Assembly (NCBI GenBank): GCA_035578155.1
Contig: JAPWDM010000016.1
Span: forward strand, 1,078,001 to 1,142,000
Length of the DNA stretch: 64,000 nt
Direction of reading: 5' to 3'
DNA from: Brachynemurus nebulosus
Taxonomy: Eukaryota > Arthropoda > Insecta > Neuroptera > Myrmeleontidae
In this document: positions 12,119-25,241 of the stretch, in pieces
How positions within the stretch are numbered: the stretch's first letter is position 1
Layout of the letters: every line of letters begins with the position of its first letter
Made by a program: the position numbers and the translations under genes
Notes under the pieces: generated by a model
What the model was told of the DNA's origin: nothing
Databases searched by the model: none
What the model saw: the letters and a program-made list of their open reading frames with translations, nothing else

Positions 12119-14178
12119 TTTTATATTACTACAATAAATGTGTTATACCATTTTTTTTAAAATACATCAACAGATAATTAGAACATCTTTAAGCTAAACA
12201 GTATTACGGAGATATGATTATGATGATGATGAAATAATGTATGTCGTATTGCAGTGATGTTGACGAGCAAACTTTCATTTTTAATAAAATAAACGATAAA
12301 ATTATTCAATTTATGGATTTAGAATAATTTATTTCTTTTAAACAAATCGAGGTAAGAAATAAGAAAACATATACCTACTTAAATTGTTTCCTAAAGCATT
12401 GGAATTCACCCAAAATTTCAAATAAATGGTTTGATAAATTTTGACTAAACGTTACTGAAATCTTTTTTAAATCTCAGAATAAATAAACGTGAGTTTAAAA
12501 TTTATCTTCAGGAGTCTGAAGCAATAAAAATTACCCGAAAAGTACTCCACTCCTAAAAATCTAAATAAGTATGGTTGTCTACAGAAAAGTCACAAGCTAT
12601 TAAAATTAGGTATATTTCTGAAATAAGAATACGGCTACGCTGGGTCGTTTGACAAGCAGAGTAACTTTCAAAAATTGGTTCACTGGTGGATAAGTGATAC
12701 CCTGTGTTCTATAATATAGACTATTCTAAAGTAAACGGCTGGACGAATCTCTACCAGATTTTTCTGAAATCGTATTGAGATCATAAAAAATTAAACCTCT
12801 CTAGGATGGATGGATCTTGGCTAAATTTTGCTCAAACATTACTGAGGTCCTGAAATAAACGAATGTGAGGTTGAAATGACCCCTTAGGGTACTGGAGACC
12901 CAGAAATGGTCTAAGAAGACGGCGATTGACTAAATTTTTCTTAAACAATATTAATGCCCTGAAAAAATTAATGTAGGATTAAAATTGTTCCCTAGAATTC
13001 AGGGGAACTACAAAACGCAAAAAATTAATGGTTGGACAGATCTTGAAACCAAATTTTTTTTAGATATTATTAACAAATTAACGAGAGCTCAGAAATGTCC
13101 TCCAAAACACTCGGACTTCAAAAAAGGTTGGAAATTCAAATGCTCCTAAAATTATTAACATGATTTCAAGGTCTCAAGGTTTGAAAATTAAATACAGTGA
13201 AAACTCGACAATTCATTATGCTTTGGACCGGAGGGGTGATGAATTATAGAATATGAATAGAATATGTCTGAAAATGAGTAACAAAGAGAAAGAATAATAA
13301 AATATTTTTACTCATTTAAAGAAAGATATCCCTTTTGAGTATTTCTTTGCTTACTGGAATTTTTACAACTAGGTATGACACACTTCATATTTTTTTCTAT
13401 TTAAATTTCAAAAGTTAATTAGAAAAACAACGACATATTTTACGGTACATTTTTTTTAGGAGTAACGAATTACAGAATATGATGAATTACAGCACGACGA
13501 AATATCGAGATTCCACTGTACACTATTTAAATATGAATATACCTATTTTAATTTGACTAAGAAATTGACTTTATAAAGATTTTTAGAATATCTAATTTAA
13601 ATGTAAAGTGAGTTCAAAATGAACCTCTAGCACTGTCTAATAGGATTAAAATTAAACGGTTGGATTTGGACAATATTTTATGAAAATTAGATATTCTATT
13701 GAAATATGAATATTGTTAATTTTGAACGAAGCGAGGCACTATAATAAAGAGTTAATTTTGCTTAGAATTTTAGAATACGAAATTTGAATGAACCTGGGGT
13801 CAAATTCATCAAAGCCATCAAATAAGACCCAAATTAAATAACTAAAGGAATATTGACAAAATTTTGCTCACATATTATGGAAATATTTGGAAAAAATGAA
13901 AGTGAAATTAAAATTGTCCCCTACGGTCTTGGTGCCCCAAGCAAGGCTTAAAATGGAAATACTTCTAAAACTACCTATAGGTACATGATGGTGCGGAAAT
14001 TAGCCATGCTATTGAAATATGAAGATTGTTACTTTAGAGTCGTTTGATAAGCGGAGCCAGGCAAAATAAATAATTGATATTGTAAAGAAATTCCGAATAT
14101 CTAATTTAAAATTTATCTAATCAATTTGACCAATCATTCGGATAATTTTACGCGAGTCAAACCGCGGGTCGCAGCTAG
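12119..14178 (+). mobile_element. Helitron-like element B (no OTU gene)
   Basis: Shares its first ~140 bp with element A (TAAATGTGTT...AATACATCAACAGATAA) and its last ~150 bp with A and with 22640-22790. It ends ACGCGAGTCAAACCGCGGGT then CGCAGCTAGT, again a CTAGT terminus after a GC-rich hairpin-like stretch. The interior is the same family of ~110-130 bp diverged units. No open frame longer than background is present, so it is a non-autonomous copy. Confidence 0.65.
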
Positions 14179-15011
14179 TATTATAATATATAAGGTATAC
14201 AGTGCTATACATATTATATTAGAATCTGTACAAAAATTTTACCTAGCAACTGAATGTTTACGTTTGTTTTTAATTTTCAAATACTACATAATAGGCTATT
14301 GACTATGTACAAAAAAACAGGGGGAAAAGGAACTAATTTGTAACAGGTGTTTTATTGTTTCATATGTTCAGTTGTACCCCAAAGATGATAAATTCACAAA
14401 GTGCTATTAAATTTAGGCGTGCGTTTTTACGAACGGCGTAAACTTATCGACGCTTACGTTTTTTTAACTATAACTCAAAGACTATGCATTTTTCGTAAAT
14501 GCACATAATATGAGTTTTTGTAGAGAATTAAATTTCCCATCGAAATGGCACTTTATGAGCTCAAAAAGCTTTTTTCTCAACAAAATAAGTCAAAACAATT
14601 ATTTAAAAAAAAGCTCAAATTTTTCAATTTTTCTTTTTTTTTAAATTTTTGAGTAGTACTTTTTTCTGAGTGAATTTAGGTATAGGGATTGGTTCACAAA
14701 AAAGAAAGCTGATGTAATTCCCGTCAGAATGGTGACCGATAAAAATATTTTCGATAAAAACCGGCTGAGATACAGTCGTTCAAATTTACATTTTTTTTTA
14801 GAATTTTATTTCTTTTGACTTTTATATCATATTATTTGTAATTTTTACACAAAAAAATTATTTTTATTGAGTACAAAAATTATTTCTGCTTTACCAGAGG
14901 TAACGATAAAAGTGGTAACGATAAAATTTTGATATTCATATGATCTTAGGTATAAAAAAAAACTTTAATATTGTACTAAATTATAGTTCTAATTTTTTTT
15001 AAAAGTTACAT

Positions 15012-15193
15012 ATACCTATTATATTTCTCTCATAATGTTTTCAAATTCAATATTAATATCTTCATCAACATCGTTTTGGACATTCTCTTCTGTCATTTCT
15101 GGAACATCCGCATTTTCACAATTTAGGCCCATACATTCTTTGCAGAACATGGAGCAGCTAATTCCTATAATTTTCTACAGCCACAATTTACGT
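15012..15193 (-). pseudogene. Inverted decayed copy of the cysteine-rich coding end
   Basis: Read on the minus strand, this matches the last ~60 codons of the frame at 15510-15690, including the acidic tail (ENADVPE..., DVDEDI-like) and part of the Cys cluster. It carries substitutions and small indels. It is the left-arm counterpart in the palindrome. Confidence 0.65.
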
Positions 15194-15204
15194 AATAGAA
15201 TTAA

Positions 15205-15690
15205 ATCGTAATTTCTCTTTATGGCATTAAGGCCAACAGTTTAGGTAGTTCTCGGTTACAACTTTTTCAAAAATTATCAAAAAGCACAAAATTTTCTCTA
15301 ACCAATTTCCCATTAACTTCTGATGCCACTAATTATCACGGTTTAAGGACGTACCACCAAATTCAACAGTGGGAAGGAAATATTTTAAATCCATTTGAGT
15401 GGGGTTTTCAAAAATCTAAAAATGGATTAGTGCCAATTAAAACAACAAAACCTCCTGCACTGCAGAATTTACTGGAACAAATAGGTTGCGGGTGTATAAA
15501 AAGTTGTCACGGAAATTGCAGCTCTAGAAAATTAGGAATTAGCTGCAAAGAATTTATTTGCGAAAATGTGGATGTTCCAGAAAATTGCGAAAATGCGGAT
15601 GTTCCAGAAATTACAGAAGGAGATGTCCAAAACGATGTCGATGAAGATATTGATATTGAATTTGAAAACATTATGGGAGAAATATATTAG
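15205..15690 (+). CDS. C-terminal fragment of a cysteine-rich protein of unknown function
   Basis: The frame is open from just after a TAA at 15202 to a TAG at 15688, about 161 codons with no in-frame ATG near its start, so this is a 3' fragment. Visible in order: a TYHQIQQWEGNILNPFEWGF segment at 15343-15402, a C-G-C...C...C...C cluster (15487-15560) and an acidic tail ending FENIMGEIY. The Y-H-Q-x-Q-Q-W plus C-x-C-x3-C layout resembles the C-terminal part of uncharacterised, repeat-associated proteins common in insects and other invertebrates (recognised from memory, not searched). Its coding end continues into the right palindrome arm. Function unknown; it may bind zinc. Confidence 0.5.
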   Translation: MVISLYGIKANSLGSSRLQLFQKLSKSTKFSLTNFPLTSDATNYHGLRTYHQIQQWEGNILNPFEWGFQKSKNGLVPIKTTKPPALQNLLEQIGCGCIKSCHGNCSSRKLGISCKEFICENVDVPENCENADVPEITEGDVQNDVDEDIDIEFENIMGEIY

Positions 15691-16430
15691 ATACATTTAA
15701 TTTTTTTTAAAAAATAGAACTGTAATTTAGTACAATATTAAAGTTTCTTTTTATACCTAAGATCATATGAATATCAAAATTTTTAGCAAATAATTTTATC
15801 GTTACCTCTGATAAAGCAGAAATAATTTTTGTACTCAATAAAAATAATTTTTGCGTGTAAAAATTACAAATAACATGGTATAAGAGTCAAAAGTAATAAA
15901 ATTGTAAAAAAGTAGGTAACTCTGAACGACTGTGTCTCAGCCGGTTGTTATCGAAAATAGTTTTATCGGTCACCATTCTGACGGGAATTACATCAGCTTT
16001 CTTTTTTGTGAACCAATCCCTATACCTAAATTCACTCAGAAAAAAGTACTACTCAAAAATTTAAAAAAAAAGAAAAATTGAAAAATTTGAGCTTTTCTTT
16101 AAATAGTTTTTTTGACTTATTTTGTTGAGAAAAAAGTTTTTTAGAGTTCATAAAGTGCCATTTCGATAGGAAATTTAATTCCCTACAAAAAATCATATCA
16201 TGTGTATTTACGACAAATGCATAGTTTTTGAGTTATAGTTAAAAAACGTAAGCGTCGATAAGTTTACGCCGTTCGTAAAAACGCATGCCTAAATTTAATA
16301 GCACTTTGTGAATTTATCATCTTTGGGGTACAATTGAACATATGAAACAATAAAACACCTGTTACGAATTAGTTCCTTATTCAACTACATAGTCAATAGC
16401 CTATAATTTTAATGTATTGTATTTGTAGAT

Positions 16431-16855
16431 TTGTACCAAATTTTTATCGTTTATTGTGAATTTTATGTAGTCATAGGTAAGGTATAGTACGTAACTCGGT
16501 TGTAACTTTGTAAGGCATATTACACACTTGCGCAATCACGCACTCGCCGCTGCGCGGCTCTTGCATAGTGATGGAAATTTGTTTTCTAGGTCTTGTACCT
16601 ATGTACCCTCGCACTAACAGAAAATCCAATTTTCACGAAAGGCAAAAAGATTCGAAATCCCAAACTCTTAGGCCAGTTCGCCAGCTAAACACATCCGATT
16701 TCTAGAACCAGGTATTTTGGCCATTTTTCTTCATACGATTGAATATTTTGCCAAAATTTTCTATATATATTTCTACCATATAAGCTTTGTGCCTTTGTAT
16801 AAGTAATGCTCTTATGAGATGTTGAAGAAACAACTTGCGAACGGTTAAATTAAGC
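16431..16855. other. AT-rich spacer, no gene seen
   Basis: Contains a short GC-rich patch (CTCGCCGCTGCGCGGC, near 16540). No gene or inverted-repeat structure could be supported. Confidence 0.4.
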
Positions 16856-16863
16856 ATTTACAG

Positions 16864-17080
16864 CAGGGGTGGCCAACCCGCGGCCCGCCTTGAATTTTTT
16901 TTGGCCGCGAGATTTATTACACTTATACAAAACATGTTTATTTTCTATTGATCAAGGCAGTGAAAAACAATGTATTAAAGAATACATAATATATGGGAAC
17001 ACATAATTTTATATGCGGCCCGCGGAGTTTTGATGCATTTCCAAAGTGGCTCGCAAGATCATTTGGGTTGGCCGCTACTG
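16864..17080. mobile_element. hAT-type MITE with near-perfect 8 bp target duplication
   Basis: Begins CAGGGGTGGCCAACCCGCGG and ends GGGTTGGCCGCTACTG, so the termini are inverted over ~15 bp. The flanks are ATTTACAG (16856-16863) and ATCTACAG (17081-17088), an 8 bp target duplication with one mismatch. CAGNG termini, the GGCCAACC subterminal string and the 8 bp duplication are hAT hallmarks. At 217 bp it has no coding sequence. Confidence 0.85.
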
Positions 17081-17583
17081 ATCTACAGTGTTCCCAATTT
17101 TCCTATACATAACTATCCAAACAATTTCAAGATATAGAGCAGTGGGCTGTACCAGAAATTTTGCAATAAACGCACCTAGATTGTCAGAGCATCTAACCGT
17201 TTTACGTTTAGACGAAGATGATTAAAACTAAAATTATTTTGACAATCTAAACTATTTCCCAGTGAACATTTTTCTGTAAATTTTATGTCACAGTGACAGA
17301 ACTGAAAGTCACGTGTTACATAAAATGTGAGTCACATATGACTCACATCTAACTTACAATTTCCCACTTATAAACGTAACAATGTGACGTAACATCGTTA
17401 TGTTCTTGTTACGTTTCAGGAAAATATAACTTTGATGTTACCTTATAGATAAAAATACGCCTTGCGCCTTCTTTTGCAAAAAGCAAATTCAAAAATCCCT
17501 TTTTTTATTTCTTATACACATATCACCAACTTATTGTCATATACATACACCTAAATTATTATTTTTTTCTTTGTTGACTGTTG

Positions 17584-17661
17584 CAGGATTCGATCCATTA
17601 TCTAAGCTGAAGGATTTTTTAAATTATCGACAGCCTTAACCACTAGACCAAACTCATTTAC
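17584..17661 (-). other. tRNA-like / SINE-like remnant
   Basis: On the minus strand, an A-box-like TGGTCTAGTGGTTA is followed ~50 nt later by a B-box-like GGATCGAATCC. The stems do not close into a cloverleaf, so I read this as a pol III promoter relic (SINE or tRNA pseudogene) embedded in the larger element. Confidence 0.35.
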
Positions 17662-17875
17662 TTATTTATTTTCATCGTTATATATTAATATATATCACAA
17701 AATAGTAAATAAAGCCTTACAAGAATTTTCATAACAGTTTCATTTTTAAATTAATAACAAAATTAACGTTGTTTTAACGACGTATTAACGTTTTTTTAAT
17801 GAAATGTCACATTCATGACTCTTTTGTTATGTTTTTGTGACGTATCAATATTAATAAAACATTCGTTCGTCCATT

Positions 17876-18018
17876 TCATCCATCCATTTTTGTATAAGTC
17901 GATTTATGTTATTTGTTATATGGGTTATGGGCATAGGGTGGTATTATATAATACAACCCTATAACCCATATAACAAATAACATGAATCGACTTACACAAA
18001 AATGGATGGATGAAATTT
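17876..18018. repeat. Near-perfect palindrome, ~65 bp arms
   Basis: ATCCATCCATTTTTGTATAA on the left is mirrored by the inverse at 18000-18018. The arms remain paired almost to the centre near 17944-17950 (GGGTTATGGG / CCCTATAACCC). It would form a long hairpin and is inside the 17258-18675 element. Confidence 0.85.
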
Positions 18019-18675
18019 AGTTACATCAAACGCCAACAGGGGATAGATTGAAAAAAAACTGCAGGAATCTTTAAATTGATAATTCCTCACCAATTGATAC
18101 ATTTAAAATTACTATGGTAACAAAACATTTCACAAAAGTGACAAGTGAAATGTTTTATTAATATTGATACGTCACAAAAACATAACAAAAGAATCATGAT
18201 TGTGACATTTCATTAAAACAACGTTAATACGTCACAAAAGCATAGCATAAGAGTACTGTTGTGACGTCTTGTTCAAAGTAACATTGTTAGGTCATCAGGA
18301 TATAACAAAAGAATCATGGTTGTGACATTCCATTAAGTAACGTTGAAACGTCACAAAAAAATAACATAAAAGTCAATTCTGTGAGGTTTTAGCAAAGTAA
18401 CATTGCTAGGTTGCGAAGACATAACATAAGAGTCACACTGTGACGTTCTATCAAAGCAACCTTGATACATTATCTAAACGTAACACAGCAGTCACAAATG
18501 TGACATTTTCTTACAGTCACAATGGCATGTAACTGTTACGTAACATACAGGTAACAATTAGGTATATAACATAAAACTCTAATTTTATATAATTGTTATG
18601 TCACCCATAAGTCAAAAAAGTTACGTAACTTGTTATTTCCTTGTTACATCACATTTACATTCTATGTTCACTGGG

Positions 18676-19300
18676 TTAGCGTGACTATTTAGCGACTTAA
18701 AATCATTGGTTTTGTGATAGTAAAAACACTGTCTATAAGTTGGTATATCAATTGTCTATAAATATATAATTCTTTGTTGTCCGAAATAGGCATACCATTT
18801 TGTGATACTAAATCACAATAAATTATTTTATTAAAATCTAAAATCTCAGGCAAATTTTGACTTCAAATTGAAAAGATATGATTATAAGTGAACACGACTA
18901 CTAAAAAATAACCATTAGTCATTAATCGTAATGATCGTATCAAATAATAAGATAATTGCTGCAATGATGTTTTCATTACGTTCCATAAAATTTAGTTGGG
19001 GCTTTGAACCATTTTGAAGACTAATAAGTAATTTTTGGAAATGTTATCTTTCGGGTTTCGTAGTCATAACCAGGCAACTGTTATAGCTTTCTTTCGATTT
19101 ATTTTATTTATTTATTTGATATAAGATACCCGCCATCTAATCACCACGAATTATTTACTGAAAATTGCACATATTATATTAGAATATTAATGAAACTAAT
19201 TCTTATTTAGTTTCTCTAATAAAATCTAATTTTCTTGTAACCACAATTCGATCATTTAGGAGAGATTCTAAAAGTTGTATGGGAATATTATAAAATATAT
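18676..19300. other. AT-rich spacer, no gene seen
   Basis: No coding frame, RNA or inverted structure could be supported. Confidence 0.4.
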
Positions 19301-19302
19301 AC

Positions 19303-20845
<1,543 letters not shown>

Positions 20846-20869
20846 CTGGTCCAGAATTATGTACCGTAA

Positions 20870-21535
20870 TTGGTAGAGCTCGTGGTACGTTCAAAATTAA
20901 TGGTACCTTTTCATGTACACTTTTTTTCAAAACTCAATAATAAGGGAGATACAACTTTGTAAAGGGGTGAAACGAAAACCAGTATTTCTTAAATATTTTC
21001 CATACGCTTTTGAATAACGGATTGATATTTTAGGGGTACTTATTTTGCGTTAGAAGGATTAAATTTATGTCAACATTTATTCCACCACTCATGACTAAGG
21101 GGTGGTTTTGGGTGGTAGGTGTGAGTTATTACGTCTTCTCTATTTTAATTTGCAATTATTTAAACAAAATCCCTGATAATATAATTCCACAGACAATTTC
21201 ACGCAAAAAAGGTATACTTGTTACATTTAGATAAATATTATCGTTTTCGAGTAATTTAAAGTAGAATTATCTATTTCCAAATTATCCCCTAATCAGAAGT
21301 GATCGAATAATTAATTGATACCATAAATTTAATTATCTTAATGTTCATATGCGCCCCTAGAATATGAATCCAGTAATCAAAAGCGCCTAAAGAATTTTTT
21401 TAAAAAATAAGTCAGTTTCGTTCCACCCCTCTACATTTTACCCCTCTGCTTTATCTCCCTTATTATTGAGTTTTGGAAAAAAAGTGTAAATGAAAAGGTA
21501 CCATTATTTTTGAACATACTATCAGCTCCAGCAAT
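20870..21535. mobile_element. Foldback element with ~215 bp arms
   Basis: About 20870-21085 and 21315-21535 are inverted copies. The clearest stretch is GGTACCTTTTCATGTACAC through AACTCAATAATAAGGGAGAT, mirrored at 21440-21510. Similarity falls off toward the outer ends. There is no coding sequence. Confidence 0.75.
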
Positions 21536-21539
21536 TATG

Positions 21540-22635
21540 AAGTTTGAGTTAAGTGAAGTTTCAGTTAAATGTGATCTCATATGACATGAACTAAATTTAG
21601 TTTTCTTGATTGAACGCCTCTCACCGGGTAAAAGTGTTACGTAATACTTGAACGTGTTCCCTTATTGGGAATTTGCACTAAAAATTTATAATTTCATTGT
21701 TTCTGAAACAATACTGAGCAATTCAAACTTGTCTCATGAGACAATATGAATACGACTAACTTTATAGTAGAAATGTCTTTAGGGAAGGCAAATAGTTAGG
21801 TTGGCTTCGCAGGCCACAGTTTATATAATGGAAGAACGGGCTGACTTTTTAAAAACGGACTGAAATAAAAAATTTCGAGAACGGGATTAAAATTGATAAA
21901 TTGGATGGAATATTTAACCATTTTTTTTCGGGATTGGAAGCGGGTGGGAATGGAAAATTAATTTTTGGAGCGGGGGGTCTAACGGATTCGGTTCGTCGTC
22001 GATTGTTATGAATCGGTTTATCATTTACTAGTGGGTTCGTTTATTTATATAATGATATTATTATTTGTTATTTATTTTTGTAAGTCCATTATAATGAATA
22101 ATTAAACTTAAACACAAAGAAACCGCCGTTATGATAAAAATGTGTCCCTGTGTTTATTTTGTGTCCATATTAAAGTTAGGAAAACTATGAAAACAACCAC
22201 TTCAACAATATCAAAATTCTTTATTAAAATCTGCTGTAGTGTGATACAATTTACAACAATAAAAATTAAAAGTTAAATGAATTAAGGTCCCACAGCTTAC
22301 TGTTGGAAAGGCGGACTACTTACCCTTTCCATACTCAAACCTTAATTGAATTCTCTTCCCGACGACCATCAGTATAAAACCCACATACAATTCCATCCCG
22401 CTCCCCTCGCACCACAACGACACATACAACCCTAGACGTCGCCGTCGTTGTAGCGCAAAGTTATGCTATTGACGATAGTTATTACTGGGAGCGTGATAGA
22501 GATGTCGTTGGCCACACTTAGATGCATGTTACAACCAAGTTAGGTAAACTTTAATACATATATGTGATGTAGGTTGCATAAAAACTTTCGCTAATGTGTC
22601 CCGGTTACAGTGGGAGTGGGACAAAAAAATTACTC
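21540..22635. other. Unassigned DNA with a G-rich patch
   Basis: About 1.1 kb with no supportable gene. GC content rises locally near 21830-22010 and 22290-22520, but frames are short. It could hold old element remnants. Confidence 0.4.
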
Positions 22636-22639
22636 CCAG

Positions 22640-22792
22640 TGGCTTTTCTACTAAAGAGTTGTTTGACGAGCGAAACCAATCACTATAAATAACCAATTTC
22701 GTACAGATTTTCAGAATATCTGACTTAAAAATAATTAGATCTCTAATTCTGATAATTCTATGTAGGCTAAACTGCGGGCCAAAGCTATTAAA
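22640..22792 (+). mobile_element. Orphan 3' end of the Helitron-like family
   Basis: Matches the last ~150 bp of elements A and B: AGAGTTGTTTGACGAGCG, TTTTCAGAATATCTGACTTA, then GGCTAAACTGCGGGCCAAAG followed by CTATT instead of CTAGT. The 5' part of the element is not visible upstream. Confidence 0.6.
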
Positions 22793-23036
22793 TACTAAGT
22801 GTTGCAGAAAATTATATAAAACACCAAAATGAAAACAAAACAGATACCTGAGCCTGCGCGAAGCTAGGACGGGACGCTAGTAGTTTATAGGTATTGTATT
22901 GTACAGGTCGATTGATTTATCCAAAGTATACTTAATGGAAGATTATTATATACAATTTGGATGACATTTAAGTAATTTTTTTTAATTTTTATAATTTTAA
23001 ATTATTCGGAATTGCAAAAAATAGTATATACACTAG

Positions 23037-23413
23037 GGATGTTATGGATATCCGTAACCGTAACCGAAACTACCAGATATCCGAAATAATTACATATCCG
23101 AAACCGAAACCGTATCCGAAAATAAAAGTTTCGGATTTGTTTCGGATAATAACAGACAACTGCCTTTGGACAACAGAGGTTAAATAGAAGCAAATTTTTG
23201 CTGCATGTATTTCTCTTGATAGATTTCCGTTGATTTGTATTTGTAAAATTTTCCCCTTTTTCAAAAAAAAATTTTCACTAAAAGCAATTATCCGTAACCG
23301 TAACCGTATCCGAAACATTATCCGATATTATTACATCTCCGTAACCGAAACCGAAAAAAATGTTTTTAAATATCCGTATCCGTATCCGAAATTTCATATC
23401 CATAACATCCCCA
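23037..23413. mobile_element. MITE with CCGTAACCG-type subterminal repeats (hAT-like)
   Basis: The ends are GGGATGTTATGGATATCCG and the inverse, CATATCCATAACATCCCC. Between them are many copies of CCGTAACCG/CCGAAACCG/CGGATAC in direct and inverse orientation, as expected for transposase-binding subterminal repeats. The layout is typical of hAT-type MITEs, though no 8 bp target duplication is clear. Frames read across it are repeats, not genes. Confidence 0.7.
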
Positions 23414-24690
23414 AATTATACATCATAAAAACAAAGTGTTTTTTTTCATTCCTCGTGCGATTTGTTGCCCTCGGACCTTTACAGGCCCTCTGGCAACAAG
23501 CTTCACACGAGATTAAAACTCACACCTTAGTCCCTTGGTATATAACATACTATTTTATCTTCCTTAAATTTTATTAATGAATTTTCAGGAAACGTCATAT
23601 CTAATATTTGCACTGTATAATAATAATTATAGTACTGACAAATATTGACAGTAATCACTATATTAACAGTATAGTATTGTTAAAATGGTATTAATATAAT
23701 TAGTGACCCGTTTGACAATTTCCAATGCAGCATCTCGAATCGATTTAACAATTTATTTATTTATTTTTTAAATTGAAACATATAGCTTGTCTATTTCACC
23801 AACAAATAAGCTGAATTTTAGTTAGCTAAACAACATTTTTCTGGTCGAAAAATTGTTTTTCCTGAAGATTATTGTCCGCTACCATTGCCCGACAGGTCGG
23901 GAAATGGGAGCCTAAAATTTACATTAGATTCGATAAAAATTGTAAAAAACAAAATAATTGGAAAAATACAGCAAATAAAGGTATGAAATTCAACTTTATA
24001 ATCAAAATAAAAGAATTATTCTAACGATTCTAAGGGTTTAGATTCTGAAGATCAGGGCAAAGAACACAAATATAATCAGCTACGCTAACGGAGTCAAAAC
24101 ATATTGTGTGTGTGTGCAATTTCCACCCCTTCTACTACGATACCATTACTATCTTTGCAAAAAAGCCTTGCATTCAATGTTTTTCAGATGAGAATCACAT
24201 AGGCTCTTATTTCCCGTAATCCACCATTTTGTGAAACATGTGGTTATAGTCTATAGATTTCAATATTCACTTGTTATCAGTGTCACAATTCCGATAATCA
24301 AAACAAAAAATAAGCAAATTTAGCTTTATAATCAGTGATAATTAATTAAAATAAGACCCATTGGGGACCCATAACTTAAAAATGAAATCGAATTTCAAAA
24401 TTCGGGATACATTTGGATATTTTTGGAGTGATTCGCAATCGATAGACATCTCATTTATCGAAATCGATTAAGTAACCTTGGATATTCACATTTATAATTT
24501 TTAATACATAAGAATTTGTCTATTTACATATATGAGTGATCCAAAAATAATTATATTTTTTCTAACAGTCCAAAAAGTTTTTGAAAAATGAGATAGTTTG
24601 CTTATACCCTCTTCAATTATGAATAAAAAAAAATCATATAAACACAACCTCATCCGTGGAAACTACATTCATTTGAATACGAACACTTGA
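23414..24690. other. AT-rich DNA, no gene seen
   Basis: No supportable gene, RNA or structured repeat. A short TG run lies near 24105. Confidence 0.4.
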
Positions 24691-24699
24691 AGAAAACTT

Positions 24700-24990
24700 A
24701 GAGCGAATGCTGTTTCACCGAGCCAACGCACCAGTATATAAAATCGAAGTTGCGATGGCTACCATTAGGGAAGCGGATTTCGAATTGCTTGAGCATCCAC
24801 CGTATTTCTCAGATTGTCCCCAGCGACTTCTCTCTCTTTCCCAAGCTTAAAAAGTAGTTCAGGGGTGAGAAATTCGAAAATAATGGCGATGTTATGGCCA
24901 TTGTAGAAGCATTTTGGGAGAGTTGATGAACATTTTCTTTCATAGGAATTTGCGTACTGCAGGGTGGACTATATGTATTGACTTTGATAT
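24700..24990 (+). pseudogene. Mariner-type transposase relic (C-terminal part)
   Basis: Reading with frame changes, one sees FHRANAPVYKIEVAMATIRE and then FELLEHPPYFSD, the mariner block normally written H-x-N-A-P-x-H...HPPYSPD-L-A-P-S-D. A further frame gives LFPKLKK and GEKFENN-like residues, then FWES-like residues. Several stops and indels break it. Only the second and third catalytic regions are recognisable and the N-terminal half is missing. It is a decayed fragment, not expressed protein. Confidence 0.65.
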
Positions 24991-25064
24991 GATTATGTTG
25001 ATATGATTATGTTGAAAAGTAAATAAAATTTAGTATGATAAAGCATAATATTGTTTTAGCAAGT

Positions 25065-25178
25065 TCCCAGAATGGAAACACGCTATTACACCCGGTGTCA
25101 CGTGAAACCTAAGCCCGGGACTATGGCAGAAATTTATTTTGAGGTCCCTAGAACCCGAAAATAACATTCACTAAAATT

Positions 25179-25241
<63 letters not shown>

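Larger units (their letters stand above)
14277..16430. mobile_element. Giant palindrome (~0.9 kb arms) around a coding fragment
   Basis: Positions 14291-15193 and 15510-16405 are inverted copies, with weaker matching to about 14277 and 16430. The spacer is ~316 bp. Shared strings run throughout, for example AATTCACAAAGTGCTATTAA, GTAAGCGTCGATAAGTTTAC in inverse, and the CAAAACGATGT coding part. The right arm holds the 3' end of the cysteine-rich frame (15205-15690) and the left arm holds an inverted, decayed copy of the same coding end. It looks like an inverted duplication or a foldback transposon that captured or derived from a coding element. Confidence 0.85.
17258..18675. mobile_element. 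Composite non-autonomous element, CCCAGTGAACAT ends
   Basis: The ends are CCCAGTGAACAT (17258) and ATGTTCACTGGG (to 18675), inverted over 12 bp. Subterminal DNA is packed with GTGACGT/AACGTTAC-type motifs. On the right, units of ~60 bp (TGTGACATTCCATTAAGTAA-like) repeat about six times between 18110 and 18520; inverted counterparts occur at 17740-17870. The centre (17876-18018) is a near-perfect palindrome. No open frame. The superfamily is unclear. Confidence 0.7.

Noticed and set aside
17584..17661. Functional tRNA gene
   Set aside because: Only box-like strings are present; the acceptor and T stems do not pair.
23002..23577. Frames rich in Arg-Asn/Tyr-Pro dipeptides
   Set aside because: They translate the CCGTAACCG/CCGAAACCG subterminal repeats of a MITE.
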